A stretch of DNA of 64,000 nucleotides from Chitinophagales bacterium (GCA_013297745.1 JAAFIM010000004.1:39657-103656), one strand, 5' to 3'. Shown: positions 1 to 8,753, counted from the stretch's first letter. Translations and numbers: made by a program. The notes: generated by a model not told the origin, from the letters alone.

Positions 1-285
1 ACGTTGTGATAAACAGCCAGTTACGTACAATTTTTCTATTTGTCCCTGTTCTTTGGCTTTGGCATAATCCAAAATGGTATTAATGGATTCGGCTTTGGCG
101 CGGTCTATAAACCCGCAGGTATTGACGATGATGATATTGGCATCTTGAGCAGTAGCTTGGTCGCCAACTACATCAAATTGGTTGGCGTGTAGCTGATGCA
201 TCAATACTTCACTATCTACCATATTTTTGGAACAGCCCAAGGTGATGACTTGTACCTTGTCGCGTTGTAATTTTTTCGTGCGCAT
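1..285 (-). CDS. rimO: Ribosomal protein S12 methylthiotransferase RimO (5' part only)
   Basis: The minus strand encodes the first 95 residues of a radical-SAM methylthiotransferase; the rest lies outside the window. The visible part is the N-terminal UPF0004 domain with VITLGCSKNMVDSEVL near residues 13-28 and NTCGFIDRAK near 55-64. The cysteines in these motifs bind the second iron-sulfur cluster in this family. The spelling GCSKNMVDSE, rather than the TxGCxxN form of MiaB, favours RimO, which methylthiolates an aspartate of ribosomal protein S12. The ATG at 285 follows a -7-like box at 312-319. The radical-SAM CxxxCxxC motif is not in view, so the assignment rests on the first domain only. 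Confidence 0.88.
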   Translation of the reverse strand, partial: MRTKKLQRDKVQVITLGCSKNMVDSEVLMHQLHANQFDVVGDQATAQDANIIIVNTCGFIDRAKAESINTILDYAKAKEQGQIEKLYVTGCLSQR

Positions 286-311
286 AAATTTTATAATATG
301 AAAATTGGGGG

Positions 312-319
312 CAAAATTA
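312..319 (-). promoter_or_regulatory. -7 box of the rimO promoter
   Basis: Reads TAATTTTG on the minus strand, matching the Bacteroidota TAnnTTTG consensus, 26 nt upstream of the rimO ATG. No convincing -33 TTG was seen at the usual spacing. Confidence 0.5.
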
Positions 320-408
320 GCTATTTTTATATTATTTTTAACTACATACTAACTTTTTTTATCATTTTTGCGTTTTATCTTTACAATCCTTCTCTAAATT
401 TTTGACTA

Positions 409-1278
409 ATGAATCAGTTTTTTACCTTTTCTTTACCATTTCGTGTATTATTTGTTGCTTATTTTGTTTGTTTTTTGTCTGCTTGTGCTGATGAAAATAC
501 AGATGAAAACCAATCCGAATTTTTGAGCCGCCCCGCTATCCAATTTTCTATGCAAGGCGATACAGCTGCTTTTCAAGATACGATAATTGCGCTATCTGAA
601 AAAACAAAGAATAAAAAAGATACAGCACAAGTTACTAAAATTGAGTTTTCTTTTCCTCAAATAAAGAATTTTTATAAAAAAAATATAAAAGATAGTTTAA
701 ATACAGCTATTTTACAAATGATGCTGTTAAATGAGTTTGGGGAAATCGCCTACAGTTCTTTGGCTGAACGCCAAGCCAATTTTATAGAAGAGTACGAAAC
801 CAACAAAGCCGATATGGCAGCTTTTGGGGGGGATTTTGATATGAAATGGTTTTGCGAGGTCAAAATAGAGGTGTTGTTGAATACGCCCAATTTGCTCTCG
901 TTGCGCTTTTTTGAGGCTAATTTTACTGGAGGGGCGCACGCCAATATGTGCACGCGTTATGTCAATTTTGATATGAAAACTGGGCAAAAGATAGAAATTA
1001 AACAGATTTTTGTTGAAAATTTGAGTTTTGAGCAAAAAATTTCACCTATAGCTGAAGCAAAATTTAAAAAATTATTGCTCGAAAAGGAACTTTCTATAGA
1101 CGAATTTCAGTTTGACGCGGGTACGTTCCCTGTTACTCAAAATATAGCCATAGGACAAAAAGGGTTAATTTTATCTTATGACCCTTATGAGTTAGGCGCG
1201 TTTTCGCTGGGCAGTATTGAGTTGGAAATTCCCTATGAAGAGATTTATCCGATTTTGAATAAAAAGCTGCTTCGTTAA
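409..1278 (+). CDS. Lipoprotein with DUF4163/DUF3298 (RsiV/PdaC-like) domain
   Basis: A 289-residue predicted lipoprotein: a hydrophobic N-terminus (about residues 8-25) ends in the lipobox LSAC. The mature part resembles the DUF4163-DUF3298 arrangement of RsiV- and PdaC-like extracellular proteins. A long alpha/beta region is followed by the diagnostic block FTGGAHANMCTRYVNFDMKT near residues 171-190 and a YDPYELGAF segment near the C-terminus, typical of DUF3298. In characterised relatives the fold binds lysozyme or acts in peptidoglycan deacetylation, but no catalytic residues can be assigned here. It is monocistronic, divergent from rimO, and the true role is unknown. The ATG lies 26 nt after a TATCTTTA box at 376-383. 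Confidence 0.75.
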   Translation: MNQFFTFSLPFRVLFVAYFVCFLSACADENTDENQSEFLSRPAIQFSMQGDTAAFQDTIIALSEKTKNKKDTAQVTKIEFSFPQIKNFYKKNIKDSLNTAILQMMLLNEFGEIAYSSLAERQANFIEEYETNKADMAAFGGDFDMKWFCEVKIEVLLNTPNLLSLRFFEANFTGGAHANMCTRYVNFDMKTGQKIEIKQIFVENLSFEQKISPIAEAKFKKLLLEKELSIDEFQFDAGTFPVTQNIAIGQKGLILSYDPYELGAFSLGSIELEIPYEEIYPILNKKLLR

Positions 1279-1293
1279 ATTTTTTTGTGGTAG

Positions 1294-1447
1294 GTAGCAA
1301 GATATTTCGTAGCAAGTAACAAGATGTTTTGTAGTAAGATTGTTTGTATCAAGTATTACGATTATTTATCTTGTTACTTGCTACGAAATATCTTGCTACA
1401 AAAAATCTTACTACAAAAAATCTTACTACTTACTACAAAAAATCTTA
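1294..1447. repeat. 32-bp perfect inverted repeat plus three 15-bp direct repeats
   Basis: The arms 1294-1325 and 1368-1399 are exact reverse complements separated by 42 nt. They are followed by three copies of CTACAAAAAATCTTA at 1396-1410, 1411-1425 and 1433-1447. The block fills the leader of the rtcB-like gene. Related TAGCAAGTAGTAA-type words occur near 4488 and 4844. Confidence 0.85.
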
Positions 1448-1476
1448 CTACCTTCTTCACAACCAAACTAAAAAAA

Positions 1477-2898
1477 ATGTCAAAAAAAGACAAACTACGC
1501 GGTAAAGACCTTTCCGATATGGGTTACAACAACCACGAAATCATCAGCTTGGCTATGCAAATCGTGGGAAAAGGTTATAAACACAGCAGCGTTGAGCAAC
1601 AATTGTTGATTTTGCGCCAGTTGATTGACAACCCCCAACAGTATGTTACCGATACGATTTTAAGCCCTATAGCTAATAAATTGATAAACGACCAAGTTAG
1701 CGCTATCCCAGAATATGAATTTAGAAAGAAAAATTTTGCTATTTACGGCGCTGACGGTATAGACCAAAACACTATAGAGCAGATGCAAAACGCTATGTCT
1801 TTGCCCATTACGGTGGCGGGCGCGTTGATGCCAGATGCGCATTATGGCTACGGTTTGCCGATTGGGGGCGTTTTGGCTACTGAAGGGGCGGTTATTCCTT
1901 ACGGGGTGGGGATGGATATCGCTTGTAGAATGTGTTTATCCGTCTTTGATATGCCCGCTACTGTTTTGGATAATCCCAAAGAAAAAGAGCAACTGAAGAA
2001 AATTATGCAACAAAATACCCGCTTCGGTTTGGAGATTTTCACCGACCAAGAGCGCGAGGATGAGTTGTTGGAAAAGCCCATTTTTAGAGAAATTCCTTTA
2101 TTGCGCTCTTTGCACCAAAAGGCAGCTGACCAAATCGGTTCTTCAGGCGGCGGCAACCATTTTGTGGATATTGGGGTGGTTGATATTCAACATTTTCCCA
2201 ACGAGTTTAACCTGCCTGTGGGTAAATATGTGGCGGTTTTATCCCATTCTGGTTCTCGAGGCACGGGCGCGGCTATTGCCCAACATTATACCAAAATTGC
2301 TATGCAAAAGCGGCAATTGCCCAAAGAGGTGGCGCATTTGGCTTGGTTGGGTTTGGACGAAGCTGAAGGGCAAGAGTATTGGGCGGCTATGGAACTGGCG
2401 GGCGAGTACGCTTCAGCCAATCATCACCACATACACCGCCGTATAGCCAAAGCGTTGAAAATTCAACCCGCAGCTATGATAGAAAATCACCATAATTTTG
2501 CTTGGAAAGAAACCCACTTTGGTAAAGAACTTATCGTCCACCGCAAGGGAGCGACTCCAGCTGGTTTGGGCGAATTGGGTATAATCCCAGGTTCTATGAC
2601 CACGCCCGCTTATATCATCAAGGGTAAAGGTAATCCGCTTTCGCTACAATCGGCTTCTCACGGCGCGGGGCGATTAATGTCTCGCCGCAAAGCGTTGGAA
2701 ACCTTCACGGGAAAAATGATGCGCGATGAGCTAAAACTCAAAAATGTGGAATTGTTGGGCGGTGGTTTGGACGAAGCGCCTTTTGTTTATAAAGATATTA
2801 ACGCGGTTATGCAAGCCCAAAGCGAATTGGTGGATATTTTGGCCGCTTTCCAACCCCGTTTGGTGCGTATGGCGCAAGATAGCGACGATGGAGATTAG
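1477..2898 (+). CDS. rtcB: RtcB-family RNA-splicing ligase
   Basis: A 473-residue protein of the RtcB family, which joins RNA 2',3'-cyclic-phosphate and 5'-OH ends through a guanylylated histidine with Mn2+ and GTP. Family signatures are all present: DAHYGYGLPIGG, then GVGMDIACRM with metal-binding D147 and C150, SSGGGNHFVD, LSHSGSRGTG (H257) and SHGAGRLMSRRKAL, whose H395 is the expected GMP-attachment residue. The ATG at 1477 was chosen because the reading frame upstream to 1324 runs through the inverted and direct repeats and encodes low-complexity leucine/lysine sequence unlike the family. No archease or rtcA gene is adjacent. The role could be tRNA or rRNA repair; the true substrate is unknown. 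Confidence 0.9.
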   Translation: MSKKDKLRGKDLSDMGYNNHEIISLAMQIVGKGYKHSSVEQQLLILRQLIDNPQQYVTDTILSPIANKLINDQVSAIPEYEFRKKNFAIYGADGIDQNTIEQMQNAMSLPITVAGALMPDAHYGYGLPIGGVLATEGAVIPYGVGMDIACRMCLSVFDMPATVLDNPKEKEQLKKIMQQNTRFGLEIFTDQEREDELLEKPIFREIPLLRSLHQKAADQIGSSGGGNHFVDIGVVDIQHFPNEFNLPVGKYVAVLSHSGSRGTGAAIAQHYTKIAMQKRQLPKEVAHLAWLGLDEAEGQEYWAAMELAGEYASANHHHIHRRIAKALKIQPAAMIENHHNFAWKETHFGKELIVHRKGATPAGLGELGIIPGSMTTPAYIIKGKGNPLSLQSASHGAGRLMSRRKALETFTGKMMRDELKLKNVELLGGGLDEAPFVYKDINAVMQAQSELVDILAAFQPRLVRMAQDSDDGD

Positions 2899-2954
2899 AC
2901 AATAAATATAGTTATGGAAAAAATATAGCTGTAAAAATAAAAAAAATTAGTTAA

Positions 2955-2992
2955 AAAACCCCAACTTAGCAATTAAGCCGAGTTGGGGTTTT
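2955..2992. terminator. Terminator after rtcB
   Basis: A perfect 12-bp stem, AAAACCCCAACT with AGTTGGGGTTTT, around a 14-nt loop. It ends rtcB and may also serve the convergent caspase gene. Confidence 0.75.
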
Positions 2993-3048
2993 GATATGAA
3001 TAGAGAATGAAGTTGTTTAGTAATTAAAATTGCCTAGAAAAAAATTAT

Positions 3049-3080
3049 GTGCGCGCTCAATAGCGTGGGGTTTTTAACCC
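3049..3080. repeat. Partial copy of the GCGTGGGGTTTT palindromic repeat
   Basis: The sequence TCAATAGCGTGGGGTTTTTA matches the half-palindromes found at 41.0-41.3 and 42.8-43.0 kb. It lies directly against the 3' end of the caspase gene. Confidence 0.5.
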
Positions 3081-3082
3081 GT

Positions 3083-4435
3083 TTACTTTTTCTTTTGAAC
3101 CAAGCCTACAGGCATATTTTTATCATAATCGCCAAAAATGTTAGGATTTTGATATTTGAAGGTGAAATTTTGCACCTGCGAGCTGATGTAATTGTGCAAT
3201 TCGCTGACCGTTACGATACCATTTTCGTTTTCGTCCGCATTACCACGCATCCCTTGTATGAAAAAGTAGCTAAAAACGCCCTGTTTGAGTTTGGTCGCTT
3301 CCAACGAAACTTCTTCCGCCGCTGAAGACATCATCACCGCCAAGCCGCCTTTTACGTTGGCAAAACTGCTATAAAATTCTTTGATTCGGTTTCTAGAATC
3401 TACACCTGACCTGCTGGCAGCCTCGCCCATTTTATAACCATTACTTTTATAGTCGTTATAAGAAATTGAATAACTTCCAGAATGGCAAGCGTCAGCTATA
3501 CAAAATTTAAACTTGGCAGGGCTATCAGACAATAAACTGTTGACGACTGCGTGTGATAATAAATTCTCTTTTTTGCCGTCAGAGTCATAAGGTACAAACG
3601 CACCCTCAACCCCGTGCCCTGCATAATAAAAAATTATCAAATCGTTGCTATCTGCCTGTTCAAATAAATTACCCATTTCCAACACTATATTGTCAGCCGT
3701 CGCTTCTTTGTTGAGTAGCAGTTTAATCTGATTGTCAGGCACAGCCCCGCCGTCAGGCGAGCGGAAAAAAGCATAAATTTTTTTGGCGTCTTCTGTGGTA
3801 TAAGTAAGCGGCGAAAATTTGGGATACTCAGCCACACCCACCACTAAAGCCCAAACGCGAATTTTTCCCCCTTTGAGTTTGCCCTGTTCCCACTCGCCTG
3901 TGTCTGTGTGCCCGTTTTGGTAGAAATAAGAGCCGCCTCCGTTGGGCAAACCTCTAACAAACATACCTTTGAAAATATCGCCGTTGGGATAGGTCAAAAT
4001 TCCGTAACCCTCGTAGGCGTTATTTTTGAACTGGCCTCTGTATACGCGCCCTTTGGCATCGCGAGAGCTACCTTCTCCGTTTTTACAATCGCCTGACAAA
4101 CACTCCATTACCGTGCGAATGCCTGTGTCGGGTTTGGTCAGTTTGCCATTTTCCCAAGTGCCGCCTTCAGCTTTCCCGTTGGCGAAAAAGCGAATACCAT
4201 AACCATTTTGTAGCCCATTTCGCCAATTTCCCTCGTATTTGTCCCCGTTGGTAAATCGCAAAGTGCCTTTGCCGTGTTTTTGGTTGTTGAGGAAGTGTCC
4301 TTCATATACGCGCCCTTTATCGTCGCGATGTTTGCCCCAACCATTGTCGCAATTGCCAGAAATACATTGGGCTTGTGCATTTACTGATAGAAACATAAGG
4401 GCTAAACCAGCGATAACATTTAGTTTTTTTAACAT
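3083..4435 (-). CDS. Secreted MORN-repeat caspase-like protease (peptidase C14)
   Basis: A 450-residue protein. The start at 4435 gives a clean signal peptide (MLKKLNVIAGLALMFLSVNA, then QAQ); a longer 20-residue upstream extension is polar and unlikely. After cleavage come about six MORN-type repeats (residues about 25-190; motifs such as YEGHFLNNQKHGKGTL and YEGNWRNG). A caspase/metacaspase p20-like domain follows from about residue 193: strand IRVWALVVGVAEY, the histidine of FYYAGHG (H274) and the cysteine of ADACHSG (C317) form the expected dyad. The C-terminal p10-like part ends in the hydrophobic/basic VGLVQKKK. MORN modules usually mediate binding; here they may anchor or regulate the protease. 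It starts with CISGNC, as does the MORN protein at 55473-56435. Substrate unknown. Confidence 0.85.
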   Translation of the reverse strand: MLKKLNVIAGLALMFLSVNAQAQCISGNCDNGWGKHRDDKGRVYEGHFLNNQKHGKGTLRFTNGDKYEGNWRNGLQNGYGIRFFANGKAEGGTWENGKLTKPDTGIRTVMECLSGDCKNGEGSSRDAKGRVYRGQFKNNAYEGYGILTYPNGDIFKGMFVRGLPNGGGSYFYQNGHTDTGEWEQGKLKGGKIRVWALVVGVAEYPKFSPLTYTTEDAKKIYAFFRSPDGGAVPDNQIKLLLNKEATADNIVLEMGNLFEQADSNDLIIFYYAGHGVEGAFVPYDSDGKKENLLSHAVVNSLLSDSPAKFKFCIADACHSGSYSISYNDYKSNGYKMGEAASRSGVDSRNRIKEFYSSFANVKGGLAVMMSSAAEEVSLEATKLKQGVFSYFFIQGMRGNADENENGIVTVSELHNYISSQVQNFTFKYQNPNIFGDYDKNMPVGLVQKKK

Positions 4436-4512
4436 ATTTTTTTTATTTGAGTTGAGAGAAGAGTGGGTTGTGGTAGCACAATCTTTTAGTAGCAAGTAGT
4501 AATACTAATTTG

Positions 4513-4803
4513 AAAAAGTAAGTGTGCAATAATAGCGTAAATTATTAAAGAGATTAGTTATAAAAACTTGTGTTTTGAAATTTTTTCTAACGGCTTACGC
4601 CTAAAAAATTTTTTATTCGTACTTTTTGCAGGCGCAAAAAGTACCAAAAACGCCTTGTTTCAGGGAGGGCTTCGCCGTTCTACAAACTTGTTCGCTCCGC
4701 TTGCTAAAGCTGCGCTCCGTCTCACTTCAAACAGTGTAGAAACTCAACGGATTAGTGTAGTTACGCGCTTCGCGCTACACATTTTATTACACACTCACTT
4801 TTT
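4513..4803. mobile_element. MITE-like element with 20-bp terminal inverted repeats (copy 1)
   Basis: A 291-bp non-coding element. Its ends AAAAAGTAAGTGTGCAATAA (4513-4532) and the inverted TTATTACACACTCACTTTTT (4784-4803) match at 18 of 20 positions. Inside lies a core also seen near 56.5 kb and at the window end: TAACGGCTTACGCC followed by a perfect hairpin TACTTTTTGC/GCAAAAAGTA at 4620-4643. A second hairpin, GCGC-TTC-GCGC, lies near 4765. No transposase is encoded. With the terminator at 4901-4944 it accounts for most of the 4436-4989 gap; nothing else was seen there. Confidence 0.65.
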
Positions 4804-4900
4804 AAATTCTGTATAAGATTTTTTGGAATAAGATTTTTTATTGTAGCAAATAGCAAGATTTTGAGTGTAAAAAATTGGGGTTGTATAAACTACCGAACAC

Positions 4901-4944
4901 AAAAAAAGCAATTATCTGCACAAAAGTACAAATAATTGCTTTAA
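4901..4944 (-). terminator. Terminator of the DAHP synthase gene
   Basis: An 11-bp stem AAAGCAATTAT/ATAATTGCTTT. Read on the minus strand it is followed by a run of seven T, placed about 45 nt after the stop codon at 4990. Confidence 0.7.
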
Positions 4945-4989
4945 AACGTATATCTTTGTGACAAAATTGCCTTAATAAGTAGAAAAAAA

Positions 4990-6108
4990 TTATTTAGGGG
5001 TCAAAATTCCCGATAAATCTTTATTTTGGGCTAAAATGGCGCTTTGTTGTTGTATGGATTCTTTATGAATAGCATTCCAAACTTCAGCCACAAATTCGCC
5101 GGATACGCGCAAAGATGCAGCTTCTCGGCGGCGACTTTTATAAATTGAGTTCCAGCGTTCCATCTGCAAAATGGCTACATTATGCGCTTGTTTGAACTCA
5201 CCTATTTGGCGAGCAATTTCCATCCTTTTGGCTAATAAAGCTAAAATTTGAAAATCAAACTCATCAATCTCAGCCCGCAATTGTTCCAGATTTAGGGTGA
5301 AATCGTGATTTTGGCTAATGGATTCGCGGTTGTGCAAACTATTGATAAGCAACTGTAGCTCGTCAGGGCGGATTTGTTGTTTGGCATCACTCCAAGCTTG
5401 GCTTGGGTTGGGGTGAGATTCCAACATTAAACCATCAAAGCCCATATCCAAAGCAATTTGGGCTATTTCTTGCAAGTAATCACTATGCCCAGCTATATGG
5501 CTAGGGTCGTTGATAATGGTCATTTGGGGCAAGCGACGACGCAGTTCTATAGCGATTTCCCATAAAGGTTCGTTTCTATATTTGGTTTTATTATAAATAG
5601 AAAATCCCCTGTGTATAGCCCCAATACGGCGCAAACCAGCATTGTACAGCCTTTCTATAGCCCCCAACCATAATTCTAAATCGGGATTAACTGGGTTTTT
5701 GACCAAAACGGGCGTATCTGTTCCTGCCAAACAATCGGCTATATCCTGCACCGCAAAAGGATTAACTGAAGTGCGCGCGCCTATCCAAAGCACATCTACA
5801 CCCGCTTTCAATGCGGCTTCTGCGTGTTGGGGGGTGGCTATTTCTGTGCAAGTGGGCAGTTGGGCTAATTGTCCTGCTTCTATGAGCCAAGGCAAAGCGG
5901 ATTCTCCCAATCCTTCAAATGAATTGGGGCGGGTGCGGGGTTTCCAAATACCTGCTCGGAATAGTTGAGCGCCAGCTTTTTTTACCCCCAAAGCGGTTGT
6001 TTGCAGTTGTGTTGGAGTCTCGGCAGCACAATTGCCTGCTATCAAAAAGGGGCGAATGGAAGCCTGAAATCCCATATTCCATTCAAATATATTTTTAATG
6101 TCTTTCAT
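4990..6108 (-). CDS. Bifunctional DAHP synthase (class I beta) / chorismate mutase
   Basis: A 372-residue fusion controlling entry into aromatic amino-acid synthesis and the step from chorismate to prephenate. The N-terminal DAHP synthase of the KDO8P-synthase-like type shows FLIAGNCAAE, RAGIWKPRTRPNSFEG, VLVKNPVNPDL and INDPSHIAGHSDYL. The C-terminal ~95 residues are an AroQ-type chorismate mutase (LRAEIDEFDFQILALLAKRM, then EFKQAHNVAILQMERW). In this architecture, common in Bacteroidota, the mutase domain senses prephenate and inhibits the synthase. I chose the ATG at 6108 (MKDIKNIFEWN); the 15 upstream in-frame residues look non-native. The gene is adjacent to the glycan membrane protein (57-nt gap) but functionally matches aroA at 59450. 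Confidence 0.93.
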   Translation of the reverse strand: MKDIKNIFEWNMGFQASIRPFLIAGNCAAETPTQLQTTALGVKKAGAQLFRAGIWKPRTRPNSFEGLGESALPWLIEAGQLAQLPTCTEIATPQHAEAALKAGVDVLWIGARTSVNPFAVQDIADCLAGTDTPVLVKNPVNPDLELWLGAIERLYNAGLRRIGAIHRGFSIYNKTKYRNEPLWEIAIELRRRLPQMTIINDPSHIAGHSDYLQEIAQIALDMGFDGLMLESHPNPSQAWSDAKQQIRPDELQLLINSLHNRESISQNHDFTLNLEQLRAEIDEFDFQILALLAKRMEIARQIGEFKQAHNVAILQMERWNSIYKSRRREAASLRVSGEFVAEVWNAIHKESIQQQSAILAQNKDLSGILTPK

Positions 6109-6165
6109 AATAATCGCGCTTTGTAAAAGTGTACCAATATAAACGCAAAACACTTTGTTTTGTTT

Positions 6166-7512
6166 TCATTTCTTACTGAAAGTTTTGAAATTTTTGTCAA
6201 AATCTGAATATTGATACAATAAAATTAGCATAGCAGCAAAATAGAAAGGCAAACAAGGTATTTTGTAACGGGCTAATGAGCCAAAATTGAGGGTGCTAAA
6301 ACCAACCGCAAAAGCGAATATCACCGCAAAAATTAAACAAAATAATACCACAGGGTCTGAAAATATCGTTTTTATCGTTTTCCAAAATCCTACTTTTCTA
6401 AACACAAATAATGTTAGCAAAAGGGTGAAAAAAGATTCGGCTGCCGAAGGCAAAACTATAGGTTTGCGCGCTTCCCAAAGATAAGGACGGAATAAACTAA
6501 CATTGACTGCGGCAGGAAATACCCGCAATAATCCTATAGGCGTGGGGCTAAAATCGCCCAAAGTATAACCCATTCCCCCGTCTCGCTCGCTGCTGACGGT
6601 TAGCCACCATTGGGTTTTTTTGGCTTGCACCATTATATTATCAAAAGAATAAGCCGAAAATGCAGCGCCAATGCGTTGCAAAGCCAATAAGCCTCCCACT
6701 ACGCCCAACAATAAAAATACAGGAGTGGCTATTTTTCTCAAAAATGCAATTTTTATCCGCTCTTTGTACATCAAAAATACCCAAACTACCATAGCTGGGG
6801 CTAATGCTAAAATGATATATACTTTTATAAATGCCATTAGATAAGCACCCACGATTAAATATAGACCAGCACGGAATAATTTTTGCCTTTTTATGAATAA
6901 ATAATAAGCTCCATATACCATAAAACCTAAACCGCCCAAAGTGAGCGAATCTTTCATTAATCCTGTTCCCCAAAAACAACTAGAGGGTAGGAATAAAATC
7001 GCCCAAGCCAAAGGACGATGCAGTTGGGGATATAAGTCATAAAAAACCCTATACAATAACCAACAGCCCACAAAAGCGAAAGCGGTCATATAAAATGAAA
7101 TCCCTATAAAAGTACCCAAAGCCAAAGGGCTAAAAAATCCGCCAATACGCATCACCAAACCAGTGCTTGGCTCACTATACAAACGGTGTATGCCTATGGC
7201 TCTTAAGGCTTCTGGGGACAAATCTTCATAAGGCACAAAACACATTTCTATAGCTGTAGCCCAATCTTGCCCCCACATATCAAATATATCTGTTACGCCA
7301 TAATAATAGTAAAAAGTGTCCCCAAATCCGTAATAAAATTGATACATTAGGGCGGTCAAAAATGCGCCCAATATCCTAAACATTAGCGCTGGGATAAAAT
7401 ATTTGGCTATTATTTGCCCTTTATATTTCTTATCGCGTATTCGCTTGAATATAAAATATAATAATAAGGCGAAAATTGGCATTAAAAGCCAATCTGTAAG
7501 GTATAAAATCAT
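6166..7512 (-). CDS. Polytopic membrane protein, possible polysaccharide polymerase (EpsG/Wzy-like)
   Basis: A 448-residue integral membrane protein with roughly ten to twelve hydrophobic segments from residue 1 to the C-terminus, no signal peptide and no soluble domain. A segment reading FWGTGLMKDSLTLGGLGFMV (about residues 178-197) recalls the (H)KDS element of EpsG/Wzy-like exopolysaccharide polymerases, but the similarity is from memory and weak. It is divergent from two glycosyltransferase genes (57-nt gap), which supports a role in surface glycan assembly. The function is inferred from context; it could also be an unrelated transporter. Confidence 0.5.
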   Translation of the reverse strand: MILYLTDWLLMPIFALLLYFIFKRIRDKKYKGQIIAKYFIPALMFRILGAFLTALMYQFYYGFGDTFYYYYGVTDIFDMWGQDWATAIEMCFVPYEDLSPEALRAIGIHRLYSEPSTGLVMRIGGFFSPLALGTFIGISFYMTAFAFVGCWLLYRVFYDLYPQLHRPLAWAILFLPSSCFWGTGLMKDSLTLGGLGFMVYGAYYLFIKRQKLFRAGLYLIVGAYLMAFIKVYIILALAPAMVVWVFLMYKERIKIAFLRKIATPVFLLLGVVGGLLALQRIGAAFSAYSFDNIMVQAKKTQWWLTVSSERDGGMGYTLGDFSPTPIGLLRVFPAAVNVSLFRPYLWEARKPIVLPSAAESFFTLLLTLFVFRKVGFWKTIKTIFSDPVVLFCLIFAVIFAFAVGFSTLNFGSLARYKIPCLPFYFAAMLILLYQYSDFDKNFKTFSKK

Positions 7513-7568
7513 TTGTTCGGAACCATTTTTAGCAATCTCTGTAATTTTTTATAAAAAATATATTTTTT

Positions 7569-8711
7569 GTGCAAAATCATCCCATTCGTGTGGCTATAGT
7601 GGCCAATATAGGTTGGAATATCTACAATTTTCGCCTGCCATTGATTGATATATTATTAAAGTCAGGTTATAAGGTCGTTTTGGTCGCTCAAGAGGATGAA
7701 TATGCCGACCGTTTGCGAGCTTTGGGTTGTCGTTTTGTGCCACTTTTACATTTGCAGCGCAAAGGTACAAACCCTTGGGCAGATTTGCAGCTATTTTGGG
7801 AGTTGCGGGGTATTTTTGTCCGCGAACAGATTGCAGCAGCTTTTTTATTCACCATAAAACCCAATATCTATGGGGCTATGGCTGCCAAATGGGTGAAAAT
7901 TCCTGTTATAGCTACGGTGACTGGGTTGGGATATACATTTTTACACCAAAATTTTACCGCCAAAGTAGCCCGTTTTTTATATAAATGGGCTTTTAAAAAT
8001 CTCAATCGGGTAGTTTTTCAGAATGAAGAGGATAGAAATTTATTTATAGGTGAAAATTTGGTTCAATCCACACAAACAGCGTTGATACGCGGGTCGGGGG
8101 TCAATTGCCGATATTTTGTACCCAAACCAAACTTTGACTTTGCTCATCGTCCTTTTGTTTTTTTATTTGTGGGGCGTTTGTTGTATGACAAAGGTATTCG
8201 CGAATTTCTGAAAGCTGCGCGTGTTCTGCGGGCTGAATTGGGCAAAATGGTTGAATTTCGTATTTTAGGGGCTTTGGATAATGAAAACCCAGCCGCTATA
8301 TCGGGCTCGGAGTTGCAAATTTATACCCATAATGCGGAGGTGTCTTATATTGGCAAAACCGACGATGTGTTGCCTTATATACAAACTGCCCACGTTGTTG
8401 TATTGCCTTCTTATCGCGAAGGTCTGCCTAGAGTGCTGTTGGAGGCTGCCGCTGCCGCCAAACCTATCATTACTACAGATACAGCAGGCTGCAAAGATAT
8501 GATTTTTGAACAAAAAAATGGAATTTTAATCCCTGTACAGGATACAGCCGCTTTAATAACCGCTTGTAGGGAATTATATTACCAAAATACTGAACAATTA
8601 TTGGCTATGGGATTGGAGGGGCGTAATTTTGTAATTCAAAATTTTTCTGATGTGATTATTTCCCAACAGTTTTTGGACTTATTGCTTACAGAATTGGACA
8701 AAAATGGCTAA
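7569..8711 (+). CDS. Glycosyltransferase family 4
   Basis: A 380-residue cytosolic GT-B enzyme. The N-terminal acceptor domain opens with RVAIVANIGWNIYNFRLPLI and contains ATVTGLGYTF (about residues 117-126). The C-terminal nucleotide-sugar domain has FVFLFVGRLLYDKGI and the EX7E-type region PSYREGLPRVLLEAAAAAKP, followed by TTDTAGCKD. This pattern resembles PglA/WbpX-like transferases that add a sugar to a lipid-linked intermediate; the exact sugar cannot be read from sequence. The start has ATG preceded by an A/T-rich leader. The next glycosyltransferase begins 42 nt downstream, so both are probably in one operon. Confidence 0.85.
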   Translation: MQNHPIRVAIVANIGWNIYNFRLPLIDILLKSGYKVVLVAQEDEYADRLRALGCRFVPLLHLQRKGTNPWADLQLFWELRGIFVREQIAAAFLFTIKPNIYGAMAAKWVKIPVIATVTGLGYTFLHQNFTAKVARFLYKWAFKNLNRVVFQNEEDRNLFIGENLVQSTQTALIRGSGVNCRYFVPKPNFDFAHRPFVFLFVGRLLYDKGIREFLKAARVLRAELGKMVEFRILGALDNENPAAISGSELQIYTHNAEVSYIGKTDDVLPYIQTAHVVVLPSYREGLPRVLLEAAAAAKPIITTDTAGCKDMIFEQKNGILIPVQDTAALITACRELYYQNTEQLLAMGLEGRNFVIQNFSDVIISQQFLDLLLTELDKNG

Positions 8712-8753
8712 CTTCTATCAAAAATATACAAAATTTTCCCCGTTTTTTTCACG

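Noticed and set aside
1324..1476. N-terminal 51-residue extension of the RtcB-like protein
   Set aside because: It is encoded by the inverted and direct repeats and has low-complexity Leu/Lys/Thr sequence; the ATG at 1477 gives the family-like start.
2060..2446. 128-codon frame inside rtcB
   Set aside because: Out-of-frame shadow of a gene with full family motifs in the other frame.
3047..3325. 92-codon plus-strand frame over the caspase gene end
   Set aside because: Antisense to the caspase domain, which has intact catalytic residues.
4568..4816. 82-codon open frame inside the MITE-like element
   Set aside because: Lies wholly within the repeat, has no family resemblance, and the frame is broken in the related copies.
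4921..4928. Minus-strand TACTTTTG promoter box downstream of the DAHP synthase gene
   Set aside because: It lies in the loop of the terminator hairpin at 4901-4944, and the next gene start is almost 500 nt away.
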